This document shows, one piece after another, positions 26,109 through 35,056 of a DNA stretch of 64,000 nt. The notes beneath the pieces are model-generated. The model was not told the DNA's origin, did no database searches, and saw only the letters and a list, made by a program, of their open reading frames with translations. The stretch is from assembly GCF_029961185.1 (NCBI RefSeq), contig NZ_JASBQQ010000004.1, positions 186,001-250,000 on the forward strand, read 5' to 3'. Each line of letters begins with the position of its first letter. The stretch's first letter is position 1. Made by a program: the position numbers and the translations under genes. Source of the DNA: Albidovulum aestuarii. GTDB taxonomy: Bacteria; Pseudomonadota; Alphaproteobacteria; Rhodobacterales; Rhodobacteraceae.

Positions 26109-27119
26109 ATGGCCCAATTCGCCCAATTCGCGCTGACCCGAGCTTTCCTCGCGCTGGTTACGCTCCTGACCGTCTCGCTCATCGTCTTCACATTGATGGA
26201 ATTGGTGCCCGGCACCTGTGCGGAACGCTACCTTGCCTTCAAGAACACCCAAGGGTCACAGATCACCATCGCCGATATCGAGGCGGAGGAGAAACGTCTC
26301 GGGCTCGACAAGCCATTCCCGATCCGGTGGGGAAATTGGGTCTATAATGTTTTCGTCCACGGCGAGTTTGGCGACAGCTGCATTCTGAGGCTCGATATCA
26401 ATCAGCTTCTGGCGGACAAGTTCTGGATCTCGCTTGGCATCTGTATGGCCGCCCTGATCCTGTCCTACGCCATTGCGGTGCCCATAGGCATCGTGACCGC
26501 AAGTTCGACGAGTGCAATTGCCAACAACACGTTGCGCTTTGTCTCTTATCTCGGCCTGGCGCTGCCGAACTTCCTTCTGGCGCTCATTATCATGCTGATA
26601 TCGACGGTCCTCTTCGGTGACAGTCTGACCGGCCTCTTCTCAAAGGAATACCGCGACGCGGCCTGGAGCTGGGCCAAGTTCGGCGATTTCATCAGCCGCG
26701 CCTGGCTGCCCGTCTTCATCCTCGGCTGGTCGGCCACCGCCTTTGCCCTGCAGACGGTGCGGGCGCTGATGCTGGATGAGATCGGCAAGCTTTACGTTAC
26801 CGCAGCGGCGGCACGGGGTGTGTCGGGGTCGAAACTGCTCTGGCGGTACCCCGCCAAGCATTCGCTCGGGCCTGTGATCAACTCACTTGGTTTCGACCTG
26901 AACCGCATCTTCAACGAATTGCCTATCGTCGCGCTGATCCTGACGCTGACCGAGGCGGGGGCGCTTCTCTTTGAAAGTCTCGCCCGGTCGAATGACCAGC
27001 AATTGGCGGGAGCGATCATCTTCCTGCTGACCGCCAGCATCGTGGCCCTGAACTTCGTCACCGATATTCTCTTGGCCCTCATCGACCCGCGCGTCCGGCG
27101 CGGCATCATCGGATCGTAA
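26109..27119 (+). CDS. ABC transporter permease, DppB/OppB type
   Basis: A 336-residue inner-membrane protein with six or so hydrophobic segments. It has the long periplasmic loop after the first segment (L-M-E-L-V-P-G) typical of DppB-class permeases, and a cytoplasmic coupling stretch, R-A-L-M-L-D-E-I-G-K-L-Y-V-T-A-A-A-A-R-G, that contacts the ATPase. It lies 85 nt after the binding protein and 12 nt before the second permease. Confidence 0.88.
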   Translation: MAQFAQFALTRAFLALVTLLTVSLIVFTLMELVPGTCAERYLAFKNTQGSQITIADIEAEEKRLGLDKPFPIRWGNWVYNVFVHGEFGDSCILRLDINQLLADKFWISLGICMAALILSYAIAVPIGIVTASSTSAIANNTLRFVSYLGLALPNFLLALIIMLISTVLFGDSLTGLFSKEYRDAAWSWAKFGDFISRAWLPVFILGWSATAFALQTVRALMLDEIGKLYVTAAAARGVSGSKLLWRYPAKHSLGPVINSLGFDLNRIFNELPIVALILTLTEAGALLFESLARSNDQQLAGAIIFLLTASIVALNFVTDILLALIDPRVRRGIIGS

Positions 27120-27131
27120 GGGGAGGGGGCC

Positions 27132-28283
27132 ATGTTGTTTAAGCGCAAGACAGTCACCGCCGGGGTCGACCAGAAGGCCAAGGAAGCTTATTTCACCGCC
27201 TCGCAGGGGCAGCTGATCTGGGCGCGGTTCAAGGGCAACCGGACGGCCATGATCGCCGCCTGGGCGCTTGTCCTGATGATCATGATGGGCATCTTCGCAC
27301 CGTTCCTCTCGCCCTATGACCCGACCATCGCGGGCCGCGACGAGAACTATGAGAACGGCGCGCCGCAGATGCCGAAATTCTGGGACGAGAACGGCTTTTC
27401 GTTCCGCCCCTTCGTCTATGCGACCGAGCGTGAACGCTCGATCAAGACCAACTTCCGCTGGGTGGTGACCGAAAACCGTGAGCACCGGCTTTACATGCGG
27501 TTCTTCACCGAAGGCTGGGATTACAAGCTTCTGGGGGTAATCCCCGCCAATACGCACCTTTTTGGTCTTGATGAGGGCGGAAAGATCCACCTCTTTGGCA
27601 CCGATGGCAGCGGCAAGGATATCTTCGGGCGAACGCTCCACGCAATCTGGACATCGCTGGCGGTCGGCACGCTTGGCGTCTTCATCTCCTTCGTGCTGGC
27701 GCTGATCATAGGAGGGGTGGCCGGCTATTTCGGTGGCTGGATTGACAGCGTGTTGCAGATGATCACCGATGCGATCCGGACGGTGCCGTCGATCCCCTTG
27801 TTCATGGCGCTTGCCGCCTTCATGCCCGATCACTGGTCGTCCGAGACGCGGTTCTTCTTCATCTCGATCATCCTCGGCCTGATCGGCTGGCCGACACTTG
27901 CGCGCCGGATCAGGACGCATCTTCTGACCGAACGGACGCAGGAATACGTGCTGGCGGCGGAACTATCGGGCGCCTCGGCGGGCCACATCATCCGCCGCCA
28001 CCTGCTGCCTTCGTTCACCAGCTATATCATCGTCGATCTGATGATTTCCTTCCCCTACATGGTCCGCTCGGAAACCGCGCTGAGTTTCATCGGCCTCGGG
28101 CTGAAGGACCCCGTCAACTCGCTCGGCGCGCTGATGCAGAACGTCTCAAAGGCGGACGTGCTTCTGAACTACCAGTGGTACTTCATCCCCGTCATCTTCT
28201 TCGTGGCGCTGGTTCTGGCCTTCGTCTTTGTCGGTGACGGATTGCGCGACGCGGCTGACCCCTATTCGGATACGAAGAAATGA
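27132..28283 (+). CDS. ABC transporter permease, DppC/OppC type
   Basis: A 383-residue permease. After the first membrane segment is a periplasmic insert of about 110 residues, longer than in common DppC proteins, and the transport core begins near residue 165 with T-D-G-S-G-K-D-I-F-G-R. The coupling stretch is E-Y-V-L-A-A-E-L-S-G-A-S-A. The enlarged periplasmic part matches the enlarged binding protein and may be its docking surface (inference). The stop overlaps the next ATPase start (ATGA). Confidence 0.88.
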   Translation: MLFKRKTVTAGVDQKAKEAYFTASQGQLIWARFKGNRTAMIAAWALVLMIMMGIFAPFLSPYDPTIAGRDENYENGAPQMPKFWDENGFSFRPFVYATERERSIKTNFRWVVTENREHRLYMRFFTEGWDYKLLGVIPANTHLFGLDEGGKIHLFGTDGSGKDIFGRTLHAIWTSLAVGTLGVFISFVLALIIGGVAGYFGGWIDSVLQMITDAIRTVPSIPLFMALAAFMPDHWSSETRFFFISIILGLIGWPTLARRIRTHLLTERTQEYVLAAELSGASAGHIIRRHLLPSFTSYIIVDLMISFPYMVRSETALSFIGLGLKDPVNSLGALMQNVSKADVLLNYQWYFIPVIFFVALVLAFVFVGDGLRDAADPYSDTKK

Positions 28284-29275
28284 GCGCCCTGATCGAAGTA
28301 AAGAACCTGACGCTGAAGTTCCGGACCGATGAGGGGCTGGTAACGGCGGTCGATGATGTGAGCTTTACCATCGACAAAGGCCAGGTCATGGGGCTTGTCG
28401 GTGAAAGCGGATCGGGCAAGTCGGTGACGGCCAAGGCGCTGATGCACCTGAACGCGAAAAACGCCGTCTACAGCCCTGAAAGCAAGATCACGCTGCATAC
28501 CGAAAACGGCCCCGTCGATGTCCTGTCGCTGAAGACTGCGCGCGAGTTGAAGGTGGTCCGGGGCGGCGCGATCTCGATGATCTTCCAGGAGCCGATGGCG
28601 AGCTTCGCCCCTGCCATCACCATCGGCGACCAGATGGTCGAACAGTTGCAGCTGCATGGCGATCTGTCGAAGGCGAAGGCGAAAGCGATTTCGGTGGAGA
28701 TGCTGGACCGCGTCGGCATCTCCGACCCCGCCCGGCGTTTCGATCAATATGCGTTCGAGCTTTCGGGCGGCATGCGGCAGCGCGCGATGATCGCGATGGC
28801 GCTCTCGACCAAGCCGAAGCTGCTGATCGCGGATGAGCCGACGACCGCGCTCGACGTGACCATTCAGGCGCAGGTCATCGATCTGATGAAGGATCTGGTG
28901 ACCGAGTTCCATATGGGGATCATCTTCATCACCCATGACCTTGGCGTCATCGCCCAGACCGCCGACAAGGTGGCGGTCAAATATCTCGGCCGGATCGTCG
29001 AGGAAGGCCCGGTACGCGAGGTGATCCGCAACCCCAAGCATCCCTATACACAAGGTCTGCTGGCGGCTCTGCCGAAACTCGACGATCTCGACGCGCCGCT
29101 GACACCTGTGGCGGGCGATATTCCGTCCCCGCTTGAACGTCCCTCGGGCTGCGTTTTCCATACCCGCTGCCCGAAGATCATCGGCGATGTCTGCAAGTCG
29201 AAACTGCCCCATGACACACAGGTCGATGGCTCGCACCGGGTCGCCTGTCATCTGCATACGGAGGTCCCGGCATGA
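28280..29275 (+). CDS. ABC transporter ATP-binding protein, DppD/OppD type
   Basis: A 331-residue ATPase with Walker A G-E-S-G-S-G-K-S, signature L-S-G-G-M-R-Q-R, Walker B L-L-I-A-D-E-P-T and switch T-H-D. The C-terminal oligopeptide-transporter extension contains G-C-V-F-H-T-R-C-P, the cysteine region that binds an iron-sulfur cluster in some DppD/OppD proteins. It overlaps both neighbours by 4 nt, so the two ATPases are translationally coupled. Confidence 0.93.
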   Translation: MSALIEVKNLTLKFRTDEGLVTAVDDVSFTIDKGQVMGLVGESGSGKSVTAKALMHLNAKNAVYSPESKITLHTENGPVDVLSLKTARELKVVRGGAISMIFQEPMASFAPAITIGDQMVEQLQLHGDLSKAKAKAISVEMLDRVGISDPARRFDQYAFELSGGMRQRAMIAMALSTKPKLLIADEPTTALDVTIQAQVIDLMKDLVTEFHMGIIFITHDLGVIAQTADKVAVKYLGRIVEEGPVREVIRNPKHPYTQGLLAALPKLDDLDAPLTPVAGDIPSPLERPSGCVFHTRCPKIIGDVCKSKLPHDTQVDGSHRVACHLHTEVPA

Positions 29276-30273
29276 GCGAGACCCTGATCAAGGCCCGCGA
29301 CCTGTCGGTCGGCTTCAAGATCGGCTCCGGCTTCTTCGGCAAGTCGATCCTGAAGGCGGTGGACCATGTCGATATCGATATCGAAAAGGGCTCGTTCTTC
29401 GGCCTCGTCGGCGAAAGCGGCTCGGGCAAGACGACGCTGGGCCGGGCGCTTCTGAAGGCGGTGCCGATCACCGGTGGAACGGCGCATTATGCCGATGGCG
29501 AGGTCGACTATGACCTGACGACATTGGCGGGGCCGGAACTGAAGGACTATCGCAAGCGCGCGCAGCTGATCTTTCAGGACCCCTATGCCGCGCTGTCCCC
29601 CCGCATGACCGTGCGCGACATCATCGCCGAACCCTTGGAGGTGATGGGCCTGACCAAGACGCGGGAGGAGACGGATGCGCGGGTGCGCGAGATTGCCGCC
29701 AAATGCCGGCTGAACCTCGAACATCTGCGGCGCTTCCCGCATGCATTCTCGGGCGGTCAGCGCCAGCGGATTTCGATTGCGCGGGCGCTCGTCTCAGGGC
29801 CTAAATTCGTGGTTGCCGACGAAAGCGTGGCGGCGTTGGACGTCTCCATTCAGGCCGATGTTCTGAACCTGTTGAAGGAATTGCAGCGCGATCTGAAGAT
29901 CACCTTCCTCTTCATCAGCCATGACCTGTCGGTTGTCGCCCATACCTGCGATCATCTGGCGGTGATGTATCTCGGGCGGCTTGTGGAAAGCGCACCGACG
30001 CGCGAGGTTTTTAAAGCGCCGCGCCACCCCTATACCAAGGCCTTGTTCTCGGCGATCCCCTCGCTTGATCCCGATGACCGGGGATCTGCGCAAAAGCTCG
30101 AAGGCGAGATACCGTCGCCCACCAACCAGCCGCCGGGCTGCAAGTTCCACACCCGCTGCCCCTTCGTTGTGGATCGCTGCAAGGTCGAAGAGCCGGTGCT
30201 GGAGCATCCCGGCGATGGACACGAGGTGGCCTGCCACCGCTGGCGCGAACTGGCGGATACGTTGGCGGCTTGA
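29272..30273 (+). CDS. ABC transporter ATP-binding protein, DppF/OppF type
   Basis: A 333-residue partner ATPase with Walker A G-E-S-G-S-G-K-T, signature F-S-G-G-Q-R-Q-R and Walker B F-V-V-A-D-E-S. The usual D-E-P-T is D-E-S-V here, a common variant in this group. The C-terminal extension has G-C-K-F-H-T-R-C-P. It is the last gene of the importer, followed by a strong hairpin and a convergent aminotransferase-like gene. Confidence 0.93.
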   Translation: MSETLIKARDLSVGFKIGSGFFGKSILKAVDHVDIDIEKGSFFGLVGESGSGKTTLGRALLKAVPITGGTAHYADGEVDYDLTTLAGPELKDYRKRAQLIFQDPYAALSPRMTVRDIIAEPLEVMGLTKTREETDARVREIAAKCRLNLEHLRRFPHAFSGGQRQRISIARALVSGPKFVVADESVAALDVSIQADVLNLLKELQRDLKITFLFISHDLSVVAHTCDHLAVMYLGRLVESAPTREVFKAPRHPYTKALFSAIPSLDPDDRGSAQKLEGEIPSPTNQPPGCKFHTRCPFVVDRCKVEEPVLEHPGDGHEVACHRWRELADTLAA

Positions 30274-30297
30274 CGCAGGCAAAGCCCCCCACCCCCA

Positions 30298-30322
30298 TCC
30301 CCTCCCCACGAGGGGGAGGGGA
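30298..30322. terminator. GC-rich hairpin between convergent genes
   Basis: TCCCCTCCCC and GGGGAGGGGA form a perfect 10-bp stem with a 5-nt loop. There is no T-run. It lies between the importer and the leftward PbfA-like gene, so a two-way terminator or repeat-type element is likely. Confidence 0.55.
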
Positions 30323-30348
30323 GCCGAATGGGGTCACGGTTGGTCTTG

Positions 30349-31698
30349 TCAGCCAGCTTCGGAGCGAATGGCCTCGGCGACAATGGCAAGCGCCCGGTCG
30401 AGGTCACCTTTCGCGATCGTGAGGGGCGGGGAAAGCGTCAGGACGCATCCGGCGCTGATCTTGAAGCTGAGGCCCGCTTCAAGGCAGCGGTAATAGATGC
30501 GCTCTGCCGCTGCCTGGCCCGGCGCGCGGGTCTCGCGGTTCTCGACGATCTCGACCCCGAACATCAGGCCACGGCCGCGGATATCGCCGACGATCTTGTG
30601 GTCGCCCACCGTTTCGCGCAGCCGCTCCAGCGCATGGGCGCCAAGCTCCGCCGCCCGCTCCACCAGCCCCTCGTCGCGGATCACCGCGATGGTCTCCAGC
30701 GACGCCCGTGCTGTCACCGGGTTCTTTTCGTGGGTGTAGTGACCGATGGCGAAATCGCCGCAGACATCCAGATCGCGCCGCGCCAGCACCGCCGCGATGG
30801 GCAGGATGCCCCCGCCAAGCGCCTTGCCCAGCGTCACGATGTCGGGCACCACCTCGTCATGCTCAAAGGCGAACATCTTTCCGGTCTTGCCAAGGCCGGT
30901 CGGGATCTCGTCCATGATCAGAAGCGCGCCGTGGCGGTTGCAGGCCGCGCGTACCGCCTTCCAGAAGCCGGGCGGCGGCACGACCGGCACCGCGCGCATC
31001 GGCTCGGCAATAACGGCGGCGACGTCGCCTTCACGTTCCAGCACGAACTCCACCATCTTCGCACATGCCAGCGCACAGGTCTCGGGCCCCGCATGGCCAT
31101 AGGCGCAGCGATAGCAGTTGAAGGGGGCGACATGTTCAGCACCCGGCAGCAGCGGCCCGGCGATATGGGACCGGAAGGTTGCCTCGCCGCCGACCGACGA
31201 GGCGCCGAAACCCGCGCCGTGGAAGGCGTCCCAGAAGCTCACCGTCTTGAACCGCCCGGTTGCCGCCCGCGCGATGCGGAGCGCGACCTCATTCGCGTCC
31301 GAGCCGCCGGTGGTGAAGAGGACCTTGCCCAGATCGCCCGGCGCAAGCGCCCCGAGCGTCTCGGCCAGTTCTACCGAAATCTCGTTGGTGAAGCGGCGGG
31401 GCGAGAAACTCAGCGCATCCAACTGGTCCTTGATCGCGGCCACGACGCGCGGATGGCCATAGCCGATGTGATGGACGGAATTGCCATGGAAATCCATGTA
31501 GCGCCGCCCGGCGGTGTCCTCGATCCAGATGCCGTCCGCCTTGGCGATGGTGGAAACGCAGGGCGAGGACAGCGACTGATGCAGGAATGCATCCGCATCC
31601 CGCGCCAGCAAATCGCGCGTCGCCGCATCGGGATGGCGCGCCGCCCAATTGCGGCGCGCTTCCGATGTATTGGACTCGCCTTCGGTATGGGTGATCAC
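30349..31698 (-). CDS. Class III aminotransferase-fold PLP enzyme, PbfA-like
   Basis: A 449-residue PLP enzyme of aminotransferase class III. The cofactor lysine is in T-L-G-K-A-L-G-G-G and the acidic pair in L-L-I-M-D-E-I-P-T-G. In the phnW/phnY/phnA context, such proteins are known as PbfA, (R)-1-hydroxy-2-aminoethylphosphonate ammonia-lyase, which makes phosphonoacetaldehyde from the hydroxylated compound without transamination. That call rests mainly on neighbours; a true omega-aminotransferase remains possible. It lies 60 nt after phnY on the same strand and would be co-transcribed with it. Confidence 0.62.
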   Translation of the reverse strand: MITHTEGESNTSEARRNWAARHPDAATRDLLARDADAFLHQSLSSPCVSTIAKADGIWIEDTAGRRYMDFHGNSVHHIGYGHPRVVAAIKDQLDALSFSPRRFTNEISVELAETLGALAPGDLGKVLFTTGGSDANEVALRIARAATGRFKTVSFWDAFHGAGFGASSVGGEATFRSHIAGPLLPGAEHVAPFNCYRCAYGHAGPETCALACAKMVEFVLEREGDVAAVIAEPMRAVPVVPPPGFWKAVRAACNRHGALLIMDEIPTGLGKTGKMFAFEHDEVVPDIVTLGKALGGGILPIAAVLARRDLDVCGDFAIGHYTHEKNPVTARASLETIAVIRDEGLVERAAELGAHALERLRETVGDHKIVGDIRGRGLMFGVEIVENRETRAPGQAAAERIYYRCLEAGLSFKISAGCVLTLSPPLTIAKGDLDRALAIVAEAIRSEAG

Positions 31699-31758
31699 GC
31701 GCGCCTCACTTTCTGTCCGAAAATACTCCCGCCGGAGGCTCCCGTCCTCACCGCATGC

Positions 31759-33213
31759 TCAGCGTGGCCAGGGAAGCGAATAAGTCTTCACGTTGGTGAA
31801 GAACTTCATTGCCTCGGTCACACCTTCCTTCACGCCATTCCCGGAATCCTTGATCCCACCGAAGGGCGAGGTTTCGATGCGGTAGCCGGGTTGTTCCCAG
31901 ATGTTCACCGTGCCGACGTTCAGCCCTTCGATATAGGCCTGCATCCGGCGGAAGTCGTTGGTGCAGACGCCGGAGGAGAGGCCGAACTCGGTCGAGTTCG
32001 AGATGCGCATGACGTCGGCGTCATTGTCGGGCACGCGGACGATGGGAATGACGGGACCGAAGGTTTCCTCCATCACCAGCTCGCTGTCATGGGGCACGTG
32101 ATCGACGACGATGGGGGGCAGGAGCGCGCCCTTGCGGCCGGGATCGTAAAGCACCTGCGCCCCCTGATCGGCGGCCATGTAGACGCGCTTTTCGAAAAGC
32201 TCCGCCGCCTGCGCATGGATCACGCAGCCCAGTTCGGTCGCGGGGTCCATCGGATCACCGAACTTGATCTTCTTGGCTTTCTCCAGCACCAGCGGCACGA
32301 AGCGGTCGGCGACACTTTCCTGCACGAGGATGCGCTTCACCGCCGTGCAGCGCTGGCCGGAATTGCCGGTCGCCCCCGCCACGGCAATTGTCGCGGCCTT
32401 GTCGAGATCGGCATCGTCGAGGTCATTGAGGACGATCAGGGGATCGTTCCCACCCAGTTCCAGCGCCTGACGCTTGTAGACGCCCTTGGCGGCGATCATC
32501 TTGCCGACCGGCACGCCGCCGGTGAAGGTGATGATGTCGATATTCGGGTTGGTGATCATCTCGTCGCCGATGTCCTGCGGCAGGCCGGTGACGATCTGGA
32601 ACATCTCGGGCGGCAGCCCGGCCTCATAGAGGATATCGGCGAGCGTGATCGCAGTCAGCGGCGTCAGTTCCGTTGGCTTGCAGACCATGCAATTGTTGGT
32701 GGCGATCGACGGTGCGATCTTGTGGCTGACCATGTTCAGCGGGTGGTTGAAGGGCGTGATCGCAGAAATCGCGCGGACCGGTTCGCGCTTGGTATAGATC
32801 TTGCGGTCCTTGCCATTATGCGTGAGGTCGCAGGAAAAGATCTGGCCGTCATCCTGCAGCGCCTGGGCGGCAGCGAAGGTATAGACGTCCTGCGCGCGCT
32901 TCGTCTCGTAAACCGCGTGCTGGTAGCAGATGCCCAGCTCCAGTGTCAGCCACTTCGCCAGATAGTCCCGGCGTTCGCCGATGATCTCGCCGGTGCGCTT
33001 CAGGATCTGGCTGCGCTCGTATCGCGTGAGCTTCGAGCGGTAATTCGCGGCGATCTCGAAGGCCTTGCGGGCATGTTCGGCGGTGCCCGCCGGGACCGTC
33101 CCCACGACCTCATCGGTATAGGGATAGCGGACCTCGATCACCTTGTCGGTAAAGACCTTCTCGCCACCGATCCGCATGCCTTCGTGGCGTATGTCCTGGT
33201 TGATCTTGTTCAT
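31759..33213 (-). CDS. phnY: Phosphonoacetaldehyde dehydrogenase
   Basis: A 484-residue NAD(P)-dependent aldehyde dehydrogenase. The catalytic cysteine is near residue 289 in G-Q-R-C-T-A-V and the general base is in L-E-L-G-G-N-D. Length and context fit PhnY, which oxidises phosphonoacetaldehyde from the PhnW step to phosphonoacetate. The other two enzymes of this three-step route lie just upstream on the same strand, separated only by a GNAT gene on the opposite strand. Confidence 0.85.
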   Translation of the reverse strand: MNKINQDIRHEGMRIGGEKVFTDKVIEVRYPYTDEVVGTVPAGTAEHARKAFEIAANYRSKLTRYERSQILKRTGEIIGERRDYLAKWLTLELGICYQHAVYETKRAQDVYTFAAAQALQDDGQIFSCDLTHNGKDRKIYTKREPVRAISAITPFNHPLNMVSHKIAPSIATNNCMVCKPTELTPLTAITLADILYEAGLPPEMFQIVTGLPQDIGDEMITNPNIDIITFTGGVPVGKMIAAKGVYKRQALELGGNDPLIVLNDLDDADLDKAATIAVAGATGNSGQRCTAVKRILVQESVADRFVPLVLEKAKKIKFGDPMDPATELGCVIHAQAAELFEKRVYMAADQGAQVLYDPGRKGALLPPIVVDHVPHDSELVMEETFGPVIPIVRVPDNDADVMRISNSTEFGLSSGVCTNDFRRMQAYIEGLNVGTVNIWEQPGYRIETSPFGGIKDSGNGVKEGVTEAMKFFTNVKTYSLPWPR

Positions 33214-33249
33214 TCGGGCTTTCCTTTTCTCGGACCGGCGGTTTTGATG

Positions 33250-33266
33250 CCTCGCGCAAGGCGAGG
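33250..33266. promoter_or_regulatory. Hairpin covering the ribosome site of the GNAT gene
   Basis: CCTCGC and GCGAGG form a 6-bp stem with a 5-nt loop. The right arm contains GAGG, the ribosome site of the gene starting at 33273. The whole divergent region to phnY is only 59 nt. The hairpin could limit GNAT translation, or act as a regulator site for both genes. Confidence 0.35.
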
Positions 33267-33272
33267 TGCGGA

Positions 33273-33749
33273 ATGATCATTCGGGATGCGGGCGGCGGGG
33301 ATGCCGACACGATCTGGGCCATGCTGGAACCCGTCTTCCGGGCGGGCAATACCTATGCGATCGACAGGGACATTCCGCGCGAGGCGGCGCTTGCCTACTG
33401 GATGGGCGGACATGTCTTTCTGGCCGAAGAGGGGGGCCAGCCGCTTGGCACGTTCTACATTCAGCGCAACCGGCCGGGGGGCGGGGCGCATTACTGCAAT
33501 TGCGGTTTTGTCACCGCGCCGGGTTCTGAAGGACGCGGCGTGGCGCGGGTGATGCTGGACCATGCGCTTGTCAAGGCGCGCGCGCTGGGGTTCGAGGCGA
33601 TGGTCTTTAACTTCGTCGTGGCCAGCAACACACGTGCCGTCGCCCTCTGGCAGCGCTATGGGTTCGAAGAGGTCGGCCGCGTGCCGGGCGCATTCCGCCA
33701 GAGCGTCGGCGAAGATGCCGACGCTCTGGTGATGTTCCGTCGTCTGTGA
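33273..33749 (+). CDS. GNAT family N-acetyltransferase
   Basis: A 158-residue acetyltransferase with the acetyl-CoA loop in G-S-E-G-R-G-V-A-R (form Q/R-x-x-G-x-G/A) and the late [17 protein letters not shown] segment typical of GNAT proteins. It runs against the surrounding phn genes, divergent from phnY and convergent with phnA. By position it may acetylate an aminophosphonate, as PhnO does, either to detoxify it or to protect an intermediate. Sequence similarity to PhnO is not obvious, so the substrate is inferred only from context. Confidence 0.8.
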   Translation: MIIRDAGGGDADTIWAMLEPVFRAGNTYAIDRDIPREAALAYWMGGHVFLAEEGGQPLGTFYIQRNRPGGGAHYCNCGFVTAPGSEGRGVARVMLDHALVKARALGFEAMVFNFVVASNTRAVALWQRYGFEEVGRVPGAFRQSVGEDADALVMFRRL

Positions 33750-33770
33750 CCCTGCCACCATCCGCGCGCC

Positions 33771-35021
33771 TTAAAGTGCCGCCGCAGTGCAGGCATAGAG
33801 GAAGGCGTCGAAGTTCCTCAGTTCCGGCGCGTTCGGCAGGTCCACCTTGCGGTTGACGATGAAGGGCACTTCCTGCTCGGTCAAGCCGCCGTGGGAACGC
33901 AGGGGCTCCTTCAGCGCGGCGAGGTCGTGGCGGTGGGCCGAGGTGCCGATGGTCATGTTCTCGCCCGAGATCATGACGATGTCGCCGATCCGGTCGGCGG
34001 GCAGTTCGAAGCGTTTCACCGCCTCTTCGCGGGTGACGACAAGGATGATCTCGTCACGCGCGTCGAGTTTCGCCATGATATCGGCGCGGTCGGCACCGGC
34101 GGGCAGATAGCAGGTCGCGAAAGAGCCGAGCGCACCGTGGTGGACGACATAAGGATCGGTGATCGGCAGGATCACGCGGGCGGCGTCCTTGCCGAGCCAC
34201 TCGTCCATCAGGTCCTGTACATAGATCACCGCAGGCGTCCCGTCCGCGTTGTGCTTGGGCTTCATGCCGTGGTCGGCGGTGACGACGACCGCGGCGCCGA
34301 GCGCGTCAAGCTCGGCCAGATAACGGTCGAACATCGCGTAAAAGTCCTTCGCGCCCTGTTGGTCGGGGGCGTATTTGTGCTGGATGTAGTCCGTCGTCGA
34401 GAGGTACATCACATCGGGTTTGAATTCCTTCAGCAACTTGACCCCGGCGGCGAAGACAAACTCGGAAAGCTCCGCCGAATAGACTTCAGGAACCGGCATG
34501 CCGAGCCATGCGCTCGCATTGTCGATCCCGTGTTCGGCCTTGGTCGTGGTGTCGGACTTCTCCGACGAGAAGGCGACCGCGCGGTCCTCGTCGAACTTCA
34601 GCCCCGCGCCCAGAAGCGCGCGCAGCTTGTCCTTGGCGGTGACCATGGCCACCCGGGCGCCAGCCTCATAAAACCGCGAAAAGATCGTCGGCGCGCGCAG
34701 GAAGCGGACGTCGTTCATCATCACCTCTTCGCCCGTCTCGGGGTCATAGAGGTAGTTGCCGCAGATGCCATGCACCGCCGGGGGCCGCCCGGTGGCGATG
34801 GAAAGGTTGTTGGGGTTGGTGAAGGACGGAATGACCGAATGGGCCAGCCGGTCGGTTCCCTCCGCCCGCATCCGCTTCAGGGTCGGCATCAGGCCTTCGG
34901 CGATGGCGACTTCCAGATATTCCGGCTCACACCCGTCAAGGCAGATCGCTACGGCGGGCACTTTCGGCCATGGATAGGCGCGGTCATTCGCCATCACAGG
35001 CGCGCGGTTTTGCATGTTCAT
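33771..35021 (-). CDS. phnA: Phosphonoacetate hydrolase
   Basis: A 416-residue alkaline-phosphatase-superfamily enzyme that splits phosphonoacetate into acetate and phosphate. Expected zinc and nucleophile residues are in place: Asp29 in C-L-D-G, Thr68 in S-F-T-N-P-N-N, Asp211 and His215 in T-T-D-Y-I-Q-H, Asp250-His251 in T-A-D-H-G-M, and a late His in R-S-H-G-G. The start at 35021 leaves 35 nt after phnW, so the two probably share a transcript. It is not the unrelated alkylphosphonate protein PhnA of E. coli. Confidence 0.92.
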   Translation of the reverse strand: MNMQNRAPVMANDRAYPWPKVPAVAICLDGCEPEYLEVAIAEGLMPTLKRMRAEGTDRLAHSVIPSFTNPNNLSIATGRPPAVHGICGNYLYDPETGEEVMMNDVRFLRAPTIFSRFYEAGARVAMVTAKDKLRALLGAGLKFDEDRAVAFSSEKSDTTTKAEHGIDNASAWLGMPVPEVYSAELSEFVFAAGVKLLKEFKPDVMYLSTTDYIQHKYAPDQQGAKDFYAMFDRYLAELDALGAAVVVTADHGMKPKHNADGTPAVIYVQDLMDEWLGKDAARVILPITDPYVVHHGALGSFATCYLPAGADRADIMAKLDARDEIILVVTREEAVKRFELPADRIGDIVMISGENMTIGTSAHRHDLAALKEPLRSHGGLTEQEVPFIVNRKVDLPNAPELRNFDAFLYACTAAAL

Positions 35022-35056
35022 CTTGGGTCCTTCCGTCTCAAATTTCGGGCGCCGCC

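Noticed and set aside
23996-26215. 739-residue minus-strand frame
   Set aside because: Antisense to the substrate-binding protein gene and free of recognisable motifs.
30328-33276. 982-residue frame on the plus strand
   Set aside because: It runs antisense through the PbfA-like and phnY genes, both of which have full catalytic motifs. Its composition is that of a shadow frame.
33771-35021. E. coli-type PhnA zinc-ribbon protein
   Set aside because: The gene shares only the name. Length and active-site residues are those of phosphonoacetate hydrolase.
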